Shown piece by piece: positions 1 to 8,714 of a stretch of 64,000 nt of DNA (its first letter is position 1; each line of letters begins with the position of its first letter). The DNA is taken from assembly GCF_014837055.1 (NCBI RefSeq), contig NZ_JACSPQ010000001.1, positions 299,035-363,034 on the forward strand, given 5' to 3'. Origin of the DNA: Phocaeicola faecium. GTDB taxonomy: Bacteria; Bacteroidota; Bacteroidia; Bacteroidales; Bacteroidaceae. The notes below the pieces were generated by a model. The model ran no database searches and was not told the origin of the DNA. It saw only the letters and a program-made list of their open reading frames with translations. A program made the translations under genes and the position numbers.

Positions 1-920
1 CGGTGCGCCTGCTCGTGATAGACGAGTTCGACAAGTGCCTTGAGTTTGGCTTTCAGGATGAAATGGAAGCCGTTATCGGCAAGTTGCCGCGTCTGCGCCG
101 ACGCTTCCTGCTTTCGGCTACCGATGCCGAAGAGATTCCACACTTTACGGGGTTGAACCGCGTATCGAAACTGAATTTTCTGGACGGGAAAGAGGAAGTG
201 GAAGAACGCTTGCAGTTGTATAAGGTAGATTCTCCCATAAAAGATAAGCTCGAAACTCTTTACAAACTGATTTGCTGTTTAGGCAACGAGTCTACACTGG
301 TGTTCTGTAACCACCGCGAGAGCGTAGACCGGGTAGGGAAGTATCTCCACTCGATGAAAGTTTATTGCGAAACCTTTCACGGCGGCATGGAGCAGGACGA
401 CCGCGAACGGGCGTTGTATAAGTTCCGTAACGGAAGCTGCTCGGTATTTATTTCTACCGACTTGGCGGCACGCGGACTTGACATCCCCAACGTAAAACAC
501 ATCATCCATTACCACCTGCCGTTGTCGGAAGAAGGTTTTACCCACCGCAACGGGCGTACTGCGCGCTGGGATGCCGTGGGCAGCGCATACATTATTCTGC
601 ACCCCGAAGAACAACTGCCCGCCTATATCCCGTCGGAACCCGAAGAGTTTGTTTTCCCCGAAACCATTCCCGCACCCGCCTTGCCCGAATACATTACATT
701 ATATATAGGTAAAGGGAAAAAAGATAAGATTAATAAAGTAGACATCGTAGGATTCTTGTCGAAAAAAGGAAATTTGAGCCGCGAGGAAGTGGGCAGAATC
801 GACGTGAAAGACCACTATGCCTTTGCTGCCATTTCGCGGAAAAAGGTGAAACAAACGTTAAAATTGATACAAAATGAAAAGATTAAGGGGGTAAAAACTT
901 TGATAGGACCGGCAAAGTAA
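1..920 (+). CDS. DEAD-box RNA helicase, C-terminal part (5' end outside window)
   Basis: This is the 3' part of an ATP-dependent RNA helicase gene that enters from the left edge; codons are in frame from base 3. The sequence opens at motif II, read here as DEFD instead of DEAD, followed by the SAT motif III. The second RecA-like domain carries STDLAARGLD (motif V) and HRNGRTAR (motif VI). The last 75 or so residues resemble the DbpA RNA-binding domain, so the likely role is RNA or ribosome remodelling. The Q motif and Walker A lie upstream and cannot be checked. The stop is TAA at 918-920. The next 270 bases hold no gene until serC. Confidence 0.9.
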   Translation, partial: VRLLVIDEFDKCLEFGFQDEMEAVIGKLPRLRRRFLLSATDAEEIPHFTGLNRVSKLNFLDGKEEVEERLQLYKVDSPIKDKLETLYKLICCLGNESTLVFCNHRESVDRVGKYLHSMKVYCETFHGGMEQDDRERALYKFRNGSCSVFISTDLAARGLDIPNVKHIIHYHLPLSEEGFTHRNGRTARWDAVGSAYIILHPEEQLPAYIPSEPEEFVFPETIPAPALPEYITLYIGKGKKDKINKVDIVGFLSKKGNLSREEVGRIDVKDHYAFAAISRKKVKQTLKLIQNEKIKGVKTLIGPAK

Positions 921-1111
921 TAACTTTGTGACATTACATCTGTTTTACGCTCCCCCTGCAAGAGGGTGTCTTTCTGACCTGCCGCAAGTACGATTTTCGT
1001 GCGGACGCTTATTTTATGTGTCTGTATTTGTCAAAATGTTAGTTATCGGCTTATCTGCTTGTTAAAATGAAAGAATATTTGAGGTGAACGCATAAAATTA
1101 TTAGGATTTCT

Positions 1112-1142
1112 TTTGGAAGTCTAAAAATAATAGCTATATTCG
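1112..1142 (+). promoter_or_regulatory. Bacteroidales-type promoter for the serC operon
   Basis: A TTTG box (1112-1115) is followed after 19 bases by TATATTCG (1135-1142), one base off the Bacteroides -7 consensus TAnnTTTG. It sits about 50 bases before the serC ATG. Confidence 0.6.
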
Positions 1143-1190
1143 CAAAGTGTGAGTTTAGAAATCTATTGTTTAACCAAAACAAACATCCAA

Positions 1191-2261
1191 ATGAAAAAAC
1201 ATAATTTTAATGCGGGACCTTCTATATTGCCTCGCGAAGTAATCGAAAAAACGGCTCAGGCTATACTGGATTTTAACGGTTCGGGACTTTCGCTGATGGA
1301 AATCAGTCACCGCGCTAAAGACTTCCAGCCGGTGGTAGACGAAGCGGTAGCTTTGTTTAAAGAACTTCTGAATACCCCCGAAGGCTATTCGGTATTGTTC
1401 TTAGGCGGAGGAGCAAGTCTGGAGTTCTGTATGGTTCCCTATAATTTCCTTGAAAAGAAAGCAGCTTATCTGAATACCGGTACATGGGCAAAGAAGGCGA
1501 TGAAAGAAGCAAAAGCCTTTGGCGAAGTGGTTGAAGTCGCTTCGTCTGCCGATGCCAACTATACATTTATCCCGAAAGACTATGAAGTTCCGGCAGATGT
1601 GGATTATTTCCATATCACAACCAATAATACGATTTACGGTACGGAACTTCATGCCGACCTTGATGTAAACGTGCCGATGGTAGCCGACATGTCATCGGAT
1701 ATATTCTCTCGTCCCATTGATGTATCTAAATATATATGTATATACGGTGGCGCGCAGAAGAATCTGGCTCCGGCGGGCGTTACTTTCGTTATCGTGAAAA
1801 ATGATGCGGTAGGTAAGGTGTCACGCTATATTCCTACGATGTTGAACTATCAGACTCATATCGAAAAGGGGTCAATGTTTAACACTCCTCCGGTAGTGCC
1901 TATTTATGCGGCTTTACAGACGCTGCGCTGGCTGAAAGCACAGGGCGGGGTAGAGGAAATGCAACGCCGCGCACGCCAGCGTGCTGAGATGTTGTATGCA
2001 GAGATAGACCGTAACAAATTGTTCCGCGGTACGGTAACTGCGGTTGAAGACCGTTCGTACATGAATATCTGTTTCGTAATGGCAGACGAATACAAAGACC
2101 TTGAGGCGGATTTCCTGAAATTTGCAACCGAAAAGGGCATGGTAGGTATCAAGGGACATCGTTCTGTGGGAGGATTCCGCGCTTCATGCTACAACGCAAT
2201 GCCGGTAGAAAGCGTACAGGCATTGATAGACTGTATGCAGGAATTTGAGAAAAACCATTAA
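1191..2261 (+). CDS. serC: Phosphoserine aminotransferase
   Basis: SerC is the PLP enzyme that converts 3-phosphohydroxypyruvate and glutamate to phosphoserine and 2-oxoglutarate in serine synthesis; it can also act in PLP synthesis. The ATG at 1191 gives the family's usual N-terminus, [10 protein letters not shown], and a 356-aa protein of normal length. An in-frame start further upstream at 1149 would fall right beside the promoter -7 element and is not used. The PLP-binding lysine is K190 in [11 protein letters not shown]. Fourteen bases separate its stop from the next gene, so the two are very likely cotranscribed. Confidence 0.96.
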   Translation: MKKHNFNAGPSILPREVIEKTAQAILDFNGSGLSLMEISHRAKDFQPVVDEAVALFKELLNTPEGYSVLFLGGGASLEFCMVPYNFLEKKAAYLNTGTWAKKAMKEAKAFGEVVEVASSADANYTFIPKDYEVPADVDYFHITTNNTIYGTELHADLDVNVPMVADMSSDIFSRPIDVSKYICIYGGAQKNLAPAGVTFVIVKNDAVGKVSRYIPTMLNYQTHIEKGSMFNTPPVVPIYAALQTLRWLKAQGGVEEMQRRARQRAEMLYAEIDRNKLFRGTVTAVEDRSYMNICFVMADEYKDLEADFLKFATEKGMVGIKGHRSVGGFRASCYNAMPVESVQALIDCMQEFEKNH

Positions 2262-2275
2262 AAAACGGAGGGCGT

Positions 2276-3199
2276 ATGAAAGTTTTAATAGCAACCGAGA
2301 AACCGTTTGCCAAAATTGCGGTAGACGGCATTCGTAAAGAAATAGAAGCTGCGGGCTATGAATTGGCTTTGTTGGAAAAATATACGGACAAGGCACAGTT
2401 GCTGGATGCGGTAAAAGACGCGAATGCGATTATCATCCGGAGTGACATCATCGACAATGAAGTGCTCGACGCAGCCAAAGAACTGAAGATAGTGGTTCGT
2501 GCCGGGGCCGGTTACGATAACGTGGATTTGGAAGCCGCTACCGCCCACGGTGTATGCGTGATGAATACTCCGGGACAAAACTCGAACGCCGTGGCAGAAC
2601 TGGCATTCGGACTGATGATTATGGCTGTCCGTAATTTCTACGACGGCAAGTCGGGTACGGAACTGATGGGTAAGAAGTTGGGTATCCATGCTTACGGAAA
2701 CGTAGGACGGAACGTAGCTCGCATCGCCAAAGGTATCGGTATGGAAATTTACGCTTACGATGCTTATTGTCCGAAAGAAGCAATGGAAGCAGATGGTATC
2801 ATCCCCGTAAATACGGCAGAGGAACTGTATGAAAAATGTAACGTAGTATCGCTTCACATTCCGGCTACTGCCGAAACAAAAAACTCCATCAACTATGAGC
2901 TGGTGAACCGGATGCCGAAAAACGGACTGCTGGTAAACACGGCGCGTAAAGAAGTTATCAATGAAGCCGATTTGCTCCGCCTGATGCATGACCGTCCGGA
3001 TTTGAAATACGTAACAGACATCATGCCGGTTCATCATGCCGAGTTTGCAGAACAATGTCCGGGACGTTACTTCTCTACTCCGAAAAAAATGGGGGCACAG
3101 ACTGCCGAGGCAAACATCAATGCCGGCATCGCAGCCGCCAAGCAGATTGTAGGATTCCTGAAAGACGGATGCGAACGGTTCAGGGTAAACAAGAAATGA
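2276..3199 (+). CDS. serA: D-3-phosphoglycerate dehydrogenase, short form
   Basis: This is an NAD-dependent D-2-hydroxyacid dehydrogenase, and the genomic pairing with serC points to 3-phosphoglycerate oxidation, the first step of serine synthesis. It has a Rossmann segment around YGNVGRNVARIAKG, the substrate/NAD arginine in VNTARKE, and a late histidine pair in MPVHHAEF. At 307 aa it lacks the C-terminal ACT regulatory domain of longer SerA proteins, so serine feedback through ACT is not expected. A good ribosome-binding site (GGAGGG) precedes the ATG. The assignment to SerA rather than another 2-hydroxyacid dehydrogenase rests on the operon. Confidence 0.88.
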   Translation: MKVLIATEKPFAKIAVDGIRKEIEAAGYELALLEKYTDKAQLLDAVKDANAIIIRSDIIDNEVLDAAKELKIVVRAGAGYDNVDLEAATAHGVCVMNTPGQNSNAVAELAFGLMIMAVRNFYDGKSGTELMGKKLGIHAYGNVGRNVARIAKGIGMEIYAYDAYCPKEAMEADGIIPVNTAEELYEKCNVVSLHIPATAETKNSINYELVNRMPKNGLLVNTARKEVINEADLLRLMHDRPDLKYVTDIMPVHHAEFAEQCPGRYFSTPKKMGAQTAEANINAGIAAAKQIVGFLKDGCERFRVNKK

Positions 3200-3308
3200 T
3201 TTGGAAACCGGTTTTCCCGTTATAGCATGTAGGGGAGGGAAGATAACCCGCCCCTACATTGTTTATAAGGAAGTCGTAACTAATGATATTAACCTCAGAT
3301 TTAAGATT

Positions 3309-4556
3309 ATGGTAAAAATAAAACCTTTCAAGGGCATTCGTCCTCCTAAAGACTTGATTGAACAAGTGGCTTCACGCCCGTACGACGTACTCAACTCTGC
3401 CGAGGCGCGTGAAGAAGCAGCCGGAAACGAGAAATCGCTTTATCACATCATTAAACCTGAAATCGATTTTCCCGAAGGAACGGATGAGCATGACCCGCGT
3501 GTGTATGAGAAAGCGGCGGAGAACTTTCGGATGTTTCAGGAAAAAGGCTGGCTGGTACAGGATGAAAAACCATGTTATTACGTCTATGCCCAAACCATGA
3601 ATGGCAAAACGCAATACGGGTTGGTGGTAGGAGCTTATGTGCCCGACTATATGAACGGGGCGATAAAGAAACATGAACTTACCCGCCGCGATAAGGAGGA
3701 AGACCGCATGAAACACGTGCGTGTAAATAATGCAAACATCGAACCGGTGTTTTTTGCGTATCCGGAAAATGCCGAACTTGATGCGATTGTGGCGAAATAC
3801 GTCGCTCGCAAACCGGAATACGATTTTGTGGCTCCGGGAGATGGATTCGGACATACGTTCTGGGTAATTGATGAAGATTCGGATATCGATGCCATCACTG
3901 CTGCATTTGAAAAGATGCCTGCCATGTATATTGCCGACGGACATCACCGCAGCGCGGCGGCAGCGTTGGTGGGAGCGGAGAAGGCTACGCAGAATCCTAA
4001 CCACAAGGGCGACGAGGAGTATAATTACTTCATGGCGGTATGTTTCCCTGCCAACCAACTGACCATCATTGACTATAACCGGGTAGTAAAAGACTTGAAT
4101 GGCTTGACTCCCGAACAGTTCTTGCAGGCATTGTCGGAACATTTCATCGTAGAGGAAAAAGGTACGGAAGTTTACAAACCCGCAGCCTTGCATAACTTCT
4201 CACTGTACGTTGACGGTAAATGGTATAGTTTGACAGCTAAGCCGGGAACATACGACGATAACGACCCGATAGGTGTACTTGACGTGACGATTTCTTCAAA
4301 CCTTATTTTAGACAAGGTATTGGGTATAAAAGATTTACGCTCCGACAAACGCATCGACTTTGTAGGCGGTATACGCGGATTGGGTGAACTGAAGAAACGG
4401 GTTGACAGTGGCGAGATGAAAATGGCGTTGGCGCTTTATCCGGTATCGATGAAGCAACTGATGGACATTGCCGATACAGGTAATATCATGCCTCCCAAGA
4501 CTACATGGTTTGAGCCGAAGCTCCGTTCAGGTCTGGTTATTCATAAACTTGAATAG
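3309..4556 (+). CDS. DUF1015 family protein
   Basis: A 415-aa cytosolic protein of the DUF1015 family, whose biochemical role is not established. The N-terminus MVKIKPFKGIRPPKD with the following SRPYDV segment, and the central IADGHHRSAAA motif, are typical of the family. The ATG at 3309 is chosen because it gives this conserved N-terminus; a longer in-frame start at 3201 would lie 2 bases after the previous stop and add 36 unconserved residues. The gene follows serC and the 3-PGDH gene, the usual neighbourhood in Bacteroidales, which suggests a link with serine or phosphoserine metabolism (inference). Confidence 0.88.
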   Translation: MVKIKPFKGIRPPKDLIEQVASRPYDVLNSAEAREEAAGNEKSLYHIIKPEIDFPEGTDEHDPRVYEKAAENFRMFQEKGWLVQDEKPCYYVYAQTMNGKTQYGLVVGAYVPDYMNGAIKKHELTRRDKEEDRMKHVRVNNANIEPVFFAYPENAELDAIVAKYVARKPEYDFVAPGDGFGHTFWVIDEDSDIDAITAAFEKMPAMYIADGHHRSAAAALVGAEKATQNPNHKGDEEYNYFMAVCFPANQLTIIDYNRVVKDLNGLTPEQFLQALSEHFIVEEKGTEVYKPAALHNFSLYVDGKWYSLTAKPGTYDDNDPIGVLDVTISSNLILDKVLGIKDLRSDKRIDFVGGIRGLGELKKRVDSGEMKMALALYPVSMKQLMDIADTGNIMPPKTTWFEPKLRSGLVIHKLE

Positions 4557-4596
4557 TTTTGTGGAAAGCAGAATGTAAACAGACTTTCATTTTGAG

Positions 4597-4646
4597 TGCG
4601 GATTACAGGGATTGATTTTATGTTAGTAACTCCATTGTAATCCGCA
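4597..4646 (+). terminator. Probable terminator of the serC operon
   Basis: An 11-bp perfect inverted repeat (TGCGGATTACA at 4597-4607, complement at 4636-4646) lies 40 bases after the DUF1015 stop. The loop is 28 bases and only a short T run follows. The rest of the 376-base gap (4557-4932) holds the next promoter and nothing else that I recognise. Confidence 0.5.
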
Positions 4647-4896
4647 TTTAAGAGTTTGTTTAGATTTTGCTCTGCCTCAGTTTGAGAATTGTTTTCGAGG
4701 ATGTTTTTCGGTTCTTACGAGGATGATAGCGGGCTATCTGACGAGTGAAAACGGGGAAACAGACCGGAAACAAACTCAAAAAAGGGCGGATAAAATACTT
4801 AATCGGAAAATTTAAGCAGGTTCTCAATATTTATTAAAATGAAATTAACTCCGTGAAATCCTTATAAATACCATTCGTCAGAAAAAGAAAAAACAT

Positions 4897-4904
4897 TACC
4901 TTTG
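4897..4904 (+). promoter_or_regulatory. Promoter -7 element for the EamA transporter gene
   Basis: TACCTTTG matches the Bacteroides -7 consensus TAnnTTTG and lies 28 bases before the ATG at 4933. I see no convincing -33 TTTG box. Confidence 0.55.
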
Positions 4905-4932
4905 CACGCTAATTTGGTAAAGTTGACAGAGA

Positions 4933-5838
4933 ATGATGAATACAACGGTTAAAGGATATGCGTATGGAGCTATCGCGGCAGCCAGTTACGGGCTGAATCC
5001 TTTGTTTACACTTCCGCTTTATAAAGCGGGATTAACTCCTGATTCTGTATTGTTCTATCGTTACGGACTGGCGGTAGTCATGTTAGGCATTTTGATGAAA
5101 CTGCAAAAACAGTCTTTTGCGCTTCGGCGGAAAGAGGTGCTTCCGCTGTTTGTGATGGGAATGCTGATGGCTTTTTCTTCGCTCGCACTTTTTATCAGCT
5201 ATAATTACATGGCAGCGGGTATTGCTTCTACCATCTTGTTTATCTATCCGGTGTTGGTAGCTGTCATCATGGCTGTTTTCTTTAAAGAGAAACTTTCTAT
5301 GATAACCATATTGTCTATCGCCTTAGCGTTTTTCGGAATCTCGTTGCTGTATAAAGGAGACGGTGAAACGTTAAGTTTCGTGGGTACGGTGCTTGTTCTT
5401 ATTTCCTCTTTGACTTATGCGCTTTATATAATAGGTGTCAACCGCTCCGTGTTGCGTGATATGCCTACCTCTAAATTAACTTTCTACGCATTGGTATTCG
5501 GGGCGAGTGTTTTCTTTGTACGCCTGAAGTTTGGTGCCTCGTTGAGTCCTATCCATGAACCTTTGCTTTGGTTGAATCCCATAGCGCTGGCATTGTTTCC
5601 CACCGTTATTTCGTTGGTAACAATGGCTAAGGCTGTTCATTACGTGGGGTCTACGCCTACTGCCATATTGGGCGCATTAGAACCGATTACGGCATTGTTT
5701 TTCGGTGTGATGATATTCGGAGAACCACTTACTCCGCGTATCGTTTTAGGCATTATTCTGGTGTTGTCGGCTGTTACGCTGATTATTGTGGGTAAATCGT
5801 TGGTAAAAACGATTCGTATTCGTATTTTTCATCATTAA
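4933..5838 (+). CDS. EamA/DMT-family transporter
   Basis: A 301-aa inner-membrane protein with about ten hydrophobic helices arranged as two EamA repeats (roughly residues 5-140 and 150-290). This is the architecture of drug/metabolite transporters that export amino acids or other small metabolites. The substrate cannot be read from sequence. The start is ATGATG at 4933; the second ATG at 4936 is equally possible. The YigZ gene follows after 11 bases, so the two probably share a transcript. Confidence 0.9.
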   Translation: MMNTTVKGYAYGAIAAASYGLNPLFTLPLYKAGLTPDSVLFYRYGLAVVMLGILMKLQKQSFALRRKEVLPLFVMGMLMAFSSLALFISYNYMAAGIASTILFIYPVLVAVIMAVFFKEKLSMITILSIALAFFGISLLYKGDGETLSFVGTVLVLISSLTYALYIIGVNRSVLRDMPTSKLTFYALVFGASVFFVRLKFGASLSPIHEPLLWLNPIALALFPTVISLVTMAKAVHYVGSTPTAILGALEPITALFFGVMIFGEPLTPRIVLGIILVLSAVTLIIVGKSLVKTIRIRIFHH

Positions 5839-5849
5839 TTCTTCAACTT

Positions 5850-6458
5850 GTGGACGATACATATAAAACCATATCCGGTATATCAGAATCTGTTTTCACC
5901 GAAAAACGAAGCAAGTTTATTGCGATTGCCATTCCGGTGCGTTCGGTAGCAGAAATAAAAAACTTGTTAGAACAATATCAGAAAAAGTATTACGATGCAC
6001 GTCACGTTTGTTACGCTTACATGTTAGGTCCGGAGCGCAAAGACTTCCGTGCCAACGACAACGGAGAGCCTTCGGGCACGGCAGGAAAACCCATTTTGGG
6101 GCAAATAAACTCGCATGAGCTGACTGATGTGCTGGTTATTGTAGTGCGTTATTTCGGAGGAATCAAATTAGGTACAAGCGGATTGATTGTGGCATATCGT
6201 ACAGCAGCTTCCCAAGCATTGGCTGAGGCTACGGTTATTGAAAAAACGGTAGATGACGAAGTTACCGTTGCGTTTGAATATCCGTTTATGAACGACGTGA
6301 TGCGTATCGTAAAAGAAGAGTCGCCCGAAATCATGGAACAATCGTACGATATGGATTGCATCATGACCTTGCGCATCCGGAAATCACAAATGCCTCGCCT
6401 TCGTTCCCGTCTCGAAAAAGTAGAAACCTTACGCTTTCCCGAAGATACATCTGTCTGA
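5850..6458 (+). CDS. YigZ/IMPACT family protein
   Basis: A 202-aa protein of the YigZ/IMPACT family. The N-terminal UPF0029 domain shows the family hallmarks ARHVCYAYMLG, DNGEPSGTAGKP and VRYFGGIKLG; the C-terminal 60-70 residues match the smaller DUF1949-like domain. Eukaryotic IMPACT regulates Gcn2 translation control; the bacterial role is not settled. The start is GTG at 5850, chosen because it begins the conserved DDTYKTI segment and no ATG fits. Confidence 0.9.
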   Translation: MDDTYKTISGISESVFTEKRSKFIAIAIPVRSVAEIKNLLEQYQKKYYDARHVCYAYMLGPERKDFRANDNGEPSGTAGKPILGQINSHELTDVLVIVVRYFGGIKLGTSGLIVAYRTAASQALAEATVIEKTVDDEVTVAFEYPFMNDVMRIVKEESPEIMEQSYDMDCIMTLRIRKSQMPRLRSRLEKVETLRFPEDTSV

Positions 6459-6522
6459 TATTTTTTATTTGCATAGCCTGTGACGGATGAATCAGACTTC
6501 CGCCGAACAAGTGTACGGATTA

Positions 6523-6554
6523 TTTGTTTTTATATAATAAATTCAGTATATTTG
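6523..6554 (+). promoter_or_regulatory. Bacteroidales promoter for the L,D-transpeptidase lipoprotein gene
   Basis: TTTG at 6523-6526 and a perfect TATATTTG at 6547-6554, spaced by 20 bases, lie 26 bases before the ATG at 6581. Confidence 0.75.
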
Positions 6555-6580
6555 CGATAGCAACCTTAAAGCGAGGTTTT

Positions 6581-7603
6581 ATGAGAGGTTTGATTCTTTG
6601 GGTGATAGGAATGTTGTTGATGGCGGGATGCCACAACCAAGCATTAGACGAAACTCTTGCAGTGGGGCAGGATGTTGAGCCGGTTGATACGGCTTATGCA
6701 GAGCAGCCGGCAGAAGAAAAAGTATTAACGGCAGCCGATATTACACTAACCAAAGAATTGATATTCGATCGTTATACTCCCGAAAAAGATGTTTATCCGT
6801 ATCAAGATACAGTGCGTTCGTTCAAGTGGGACGTGATGCGGCAGTGTCTGGCTTTTATCGAAAACATGCAAGCCAAAGAGGATGTCCGCTGGGGAGTTTT
6901 CCAAAATTATAAAAATCGTAACGGGGAAGCCCCTGTGGTGCGTGAGTTTGTGCGTAACGCTTACCGTCGCGTGTCCGACACGCTGGGCGTGGAACGCTAC
7001 CAGTCTGTGCCTCTTTACCTTCCGACGGACACGCTGGTGCCCGAACGTTATGGTCGTGACGGTTTTCTGGTGCAGGTTATCGAGCAGACTGGCGGATTCT
7101 ACCGTGTCTATCCTGTGACAATGGAGGAAGAATACCTTGTTCCGAGCCGTTATGTAAAACAACTTTCCGATACGACGGCTTTCCGGCATGTCATTTTTGT
7201 CGACCGCCAAGACCAGAATATCGCAACGGTAGAGCAGACAGGAAATCAAGAGTGGAAAGTGCGCAGCATGAATCCTGCCACTACCGGACGACATGCACCG
7301 CCCTACGCCCAAGAAACACCGTTGGGTATGTTTTTGCTTCAGGAAAAAAAGCAGCGCATGATTTTTCTGAAAGACGGTTCTTCAGCACTGGGAGGATATG
7401 CTCCCTACGCCAGCCGCTTTACAAACGGGGCATACATTCACGGTGTGCCGGTAAACGTGCCGCGCACGGCAATGATTGAATACAGTTGGTCGCTCGGAAC
7501 CACGCCGCGTTCCCACATGTGTGTGCGGAATGCTACGTCTCATGCCAAGTTTATTTTCGATTGGGCACCTACCGAAAACTCGCTGGTGGTAGTAATCGAA
7601 TAA
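6581..7603 (+). CDS. L,D-transpeptidase (YkuD) lipoprotein
   Basis: A 340-aa exported protein with a lipoprotein signal (MRGLILWVIGMLLMAGC, lipobox MAGC, lipidated Cys17), so it is probably anchored in an envelope membrane. The C-terminal 90 residues form a YkuD-type L,D-transpeptidase domain with the histidine in YIHGVPV and the catalytic cysteine C314 in SHMCVRN. L,D-transpeptidases form 3-3 peptidoglycan crosslinks or attach proteins to peptidoglycan. The usual glycine before the cysteine (SHGC) is methionine here. Residues 20-230 show no domain that I recognise. The start at 6581 is set by the signal peptide; an in-frame start at 6524 would overlap the promoter. Confidence 0.85.
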   Translation: MRGLILWVIGMLLMAGCHNQALDETLAVGQDVEPVDTAYAEQPAEEKVLTAADITLTKELIFDRYTPEKDVYPYQDTVRSFKWDVMRQCLAFIENMQAKEDVRWGVFQNYKNRNGEAPVVREFVRNAYRRVSDTLGVERYQSVPLYLPTDTLVPERYGRDGFLVQVIEQTGGFYRVYPVTMEEEYLVPSRYVKQLSDTTAFRHVIFVDRQDQNIATVEQTGNQEWKVRSMNPATTGRHAPPYAQETPLGMFLLQEKKQRMIFLKDGSSALGGYAPYASRFTNGAYIHGVPVNVPRTAMIEYSWSLGTTPRSHMCVRNATSHAKFIFDWAPTENSLVVVIE

Positions 7604-7725
7604 ATCTTACACAGAACCTGTTTGAACCTTTCCTTCCGCCGAAAACAAGGCAGGAAATATCCTCCGTTATACCCCGAAAAACGCTACCGTTAGTGTTATC
7701 CATTTCATGCGGATGCGTTAACCAT

Positions 7726-7761
7726 TTCTACCCATAGTGTTGACTGGTTCTATGGGTAGAA
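7726..7761 (+). terminator. Hairpin after the first L,D-transpeptidase gene
   Basis: A perfect 12-bp inverted repeat (TTCTACCCATAG at 7726-7737, complement at 7750-7761) with a 12-base loop, followed by a short T run. It is probably the terminator of the 6581 gene. The remaining gap up to 7905 holds only the next promoter. Confidence 0.55.
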
Positions 7762-7872
7762 TTTCGAGCCTTATCTTGAGGTGGGAGATTCTCTGCTACT
7801 CCGGCAAAAATATTTTCCGATGACAAAGTGTTAATTGTTTAGTAATCTTGATATTATATCAAGAATATTCCG

Positions 7873-7880
7873 TAACTTTG
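7873..7880 (+). promoter_or_regulatory. Promoter -7 element for the second L,D-transpeptidase gene
   Basis: TAACTTTG fits TAnnTTTG and sits 25 bases before the ATG at 7906. No well-spaced -33 box is visible. Confidence 0.55.
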
Positions 7881-7905
7881 CCGCCGTTCTTTATTTAGCC
7901 TGTTT

Positions 7906-8604
7906 ATGCGACGATTCATACTATCTACATGCTTTTTACTTCTTCCTTGTACAAGTTTGTTGACAGGGCATCCCTCTGTATGCAGCGAGGTGATAGCTGA
8001 AGCCAAAACCGATAAAGTGGCAGAACTTTACCGCTCCATGCAACTGGAAGGCGTGGTCAACTGGAAGGCTTTCCGTCAGGCGGTGGCGGGATATGAAAAG
8101 ATTGAAGAGCGCAAGCGCGACATTCTTACCCTGATTGATTTTTCGAAGCCCTCTACCGAAGAGCGTCTGTACGTGTTCGACATGAAAAAGCACCGATTAC
8201 TTTTCTCTTCAGTCGTATCTCACGGAAAAAACAGCGGCAATAACTACGCCACTTCTTTCTCAAACGAATACGGCTCTTATAAAAGTTCTTTAGGATTTTA
8301 TCTCACCGAGTCGACCTATCAAGGCAAGAACGGCTACTCTCTTATCTTGAACGGACTGGAGAAGGGGATAAACGACCGTGCCCGCGAGCGTGCCATCGTA
8401 GTCCACGGAGCCGCATACGCCGACCCCTCGGTAGTAGCCCGCGGCGGACGCTTGGGCAGGAGTTTCGGTTGTCCCGCCCTTCCCCCCAAACTTTCTCGTC
8501 CGATAATCGATGCTATTAAAGGCGGCAGCGTAATGTACATTTACGCCGATGCTTCGGATTATTTGGCACACAGCACAATCTTGGAAACCCGCGATTTGCT
8601 TTGA
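7906..8604 (+). CDS. Murein L,D-transpeptidase catalytic domain protein (YkuD_2-like)
   Basis: A 232-aa exported protein with an N-terminal hydrophobic signal. It belongs to the murein L,D-transpeptidase family that differs from classical YkuD. Visible active-site features are the histidine in IVVHGAAYADP and the catalytic cysteine C189 in RSFGCPAL. The expected role is peptidoglycan crosslinking or remodelling in the periplasm. It stands next to a second, lipidated L,D-transpeptidase (6581-7603) but has its own promoter, so the two are neighbours and not obviously an operon. The signal sequence contains a cysteine but no clear lipobox. Confidence 0.86.
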   Translation: MRRFILSTCFLLLPCTSLLTGHPSVCSEVIAEAKTDKVAELYRSMQLEGVVNWKAFRQAVAGYEKIEERKRDILTLIDFSKPSTEERLYVFDMKKHRLLFSSVVSHGKNSGNNYATSFSNEYGSYKSSLGFYLTESTYQGKNGYSLILNGLEKGINDRARERAIVVHGAAYADPSVVARGGRLGRSFGCPALPPKLSRPIIDAIKGGSVMYIYADASDYLAHSTILETRDLL

Positions 8605-8663
8605 TTGTTTTTAATATGGACTAAAATATAGTCCTTGATGTGTCTGTCTTTCCATATTTATGT

Positions 8664-8671
8664 TACTTTTG
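8664..8671 (+). promoter_or_regulatory. Promoter -7 element for the GH20 gene
   Basis: TACTTTTG fits TAnnTTTG; the chosen ATG (8715) lies 43 bases downstream. No clear -33 box. Confidence 0.5.
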
Positions 8672-8714
8672 TATTATAAATATCATAATAGTCACCTCAA
8701 CTAATATTAGAAAG

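Noticed and set aside
2285-3055. A 256-codon - strand open frame inside the 3-PGDH gene
   Set aside because: It is the shadow of a well-recognised + strand enzyme; no family resemblance on the - strand.
3372-4193. A 273-codon - strand open frame inside the DUF1015 gene
   Set aside because: Shadow of a conserved + strand gene, with no recognisable domain.
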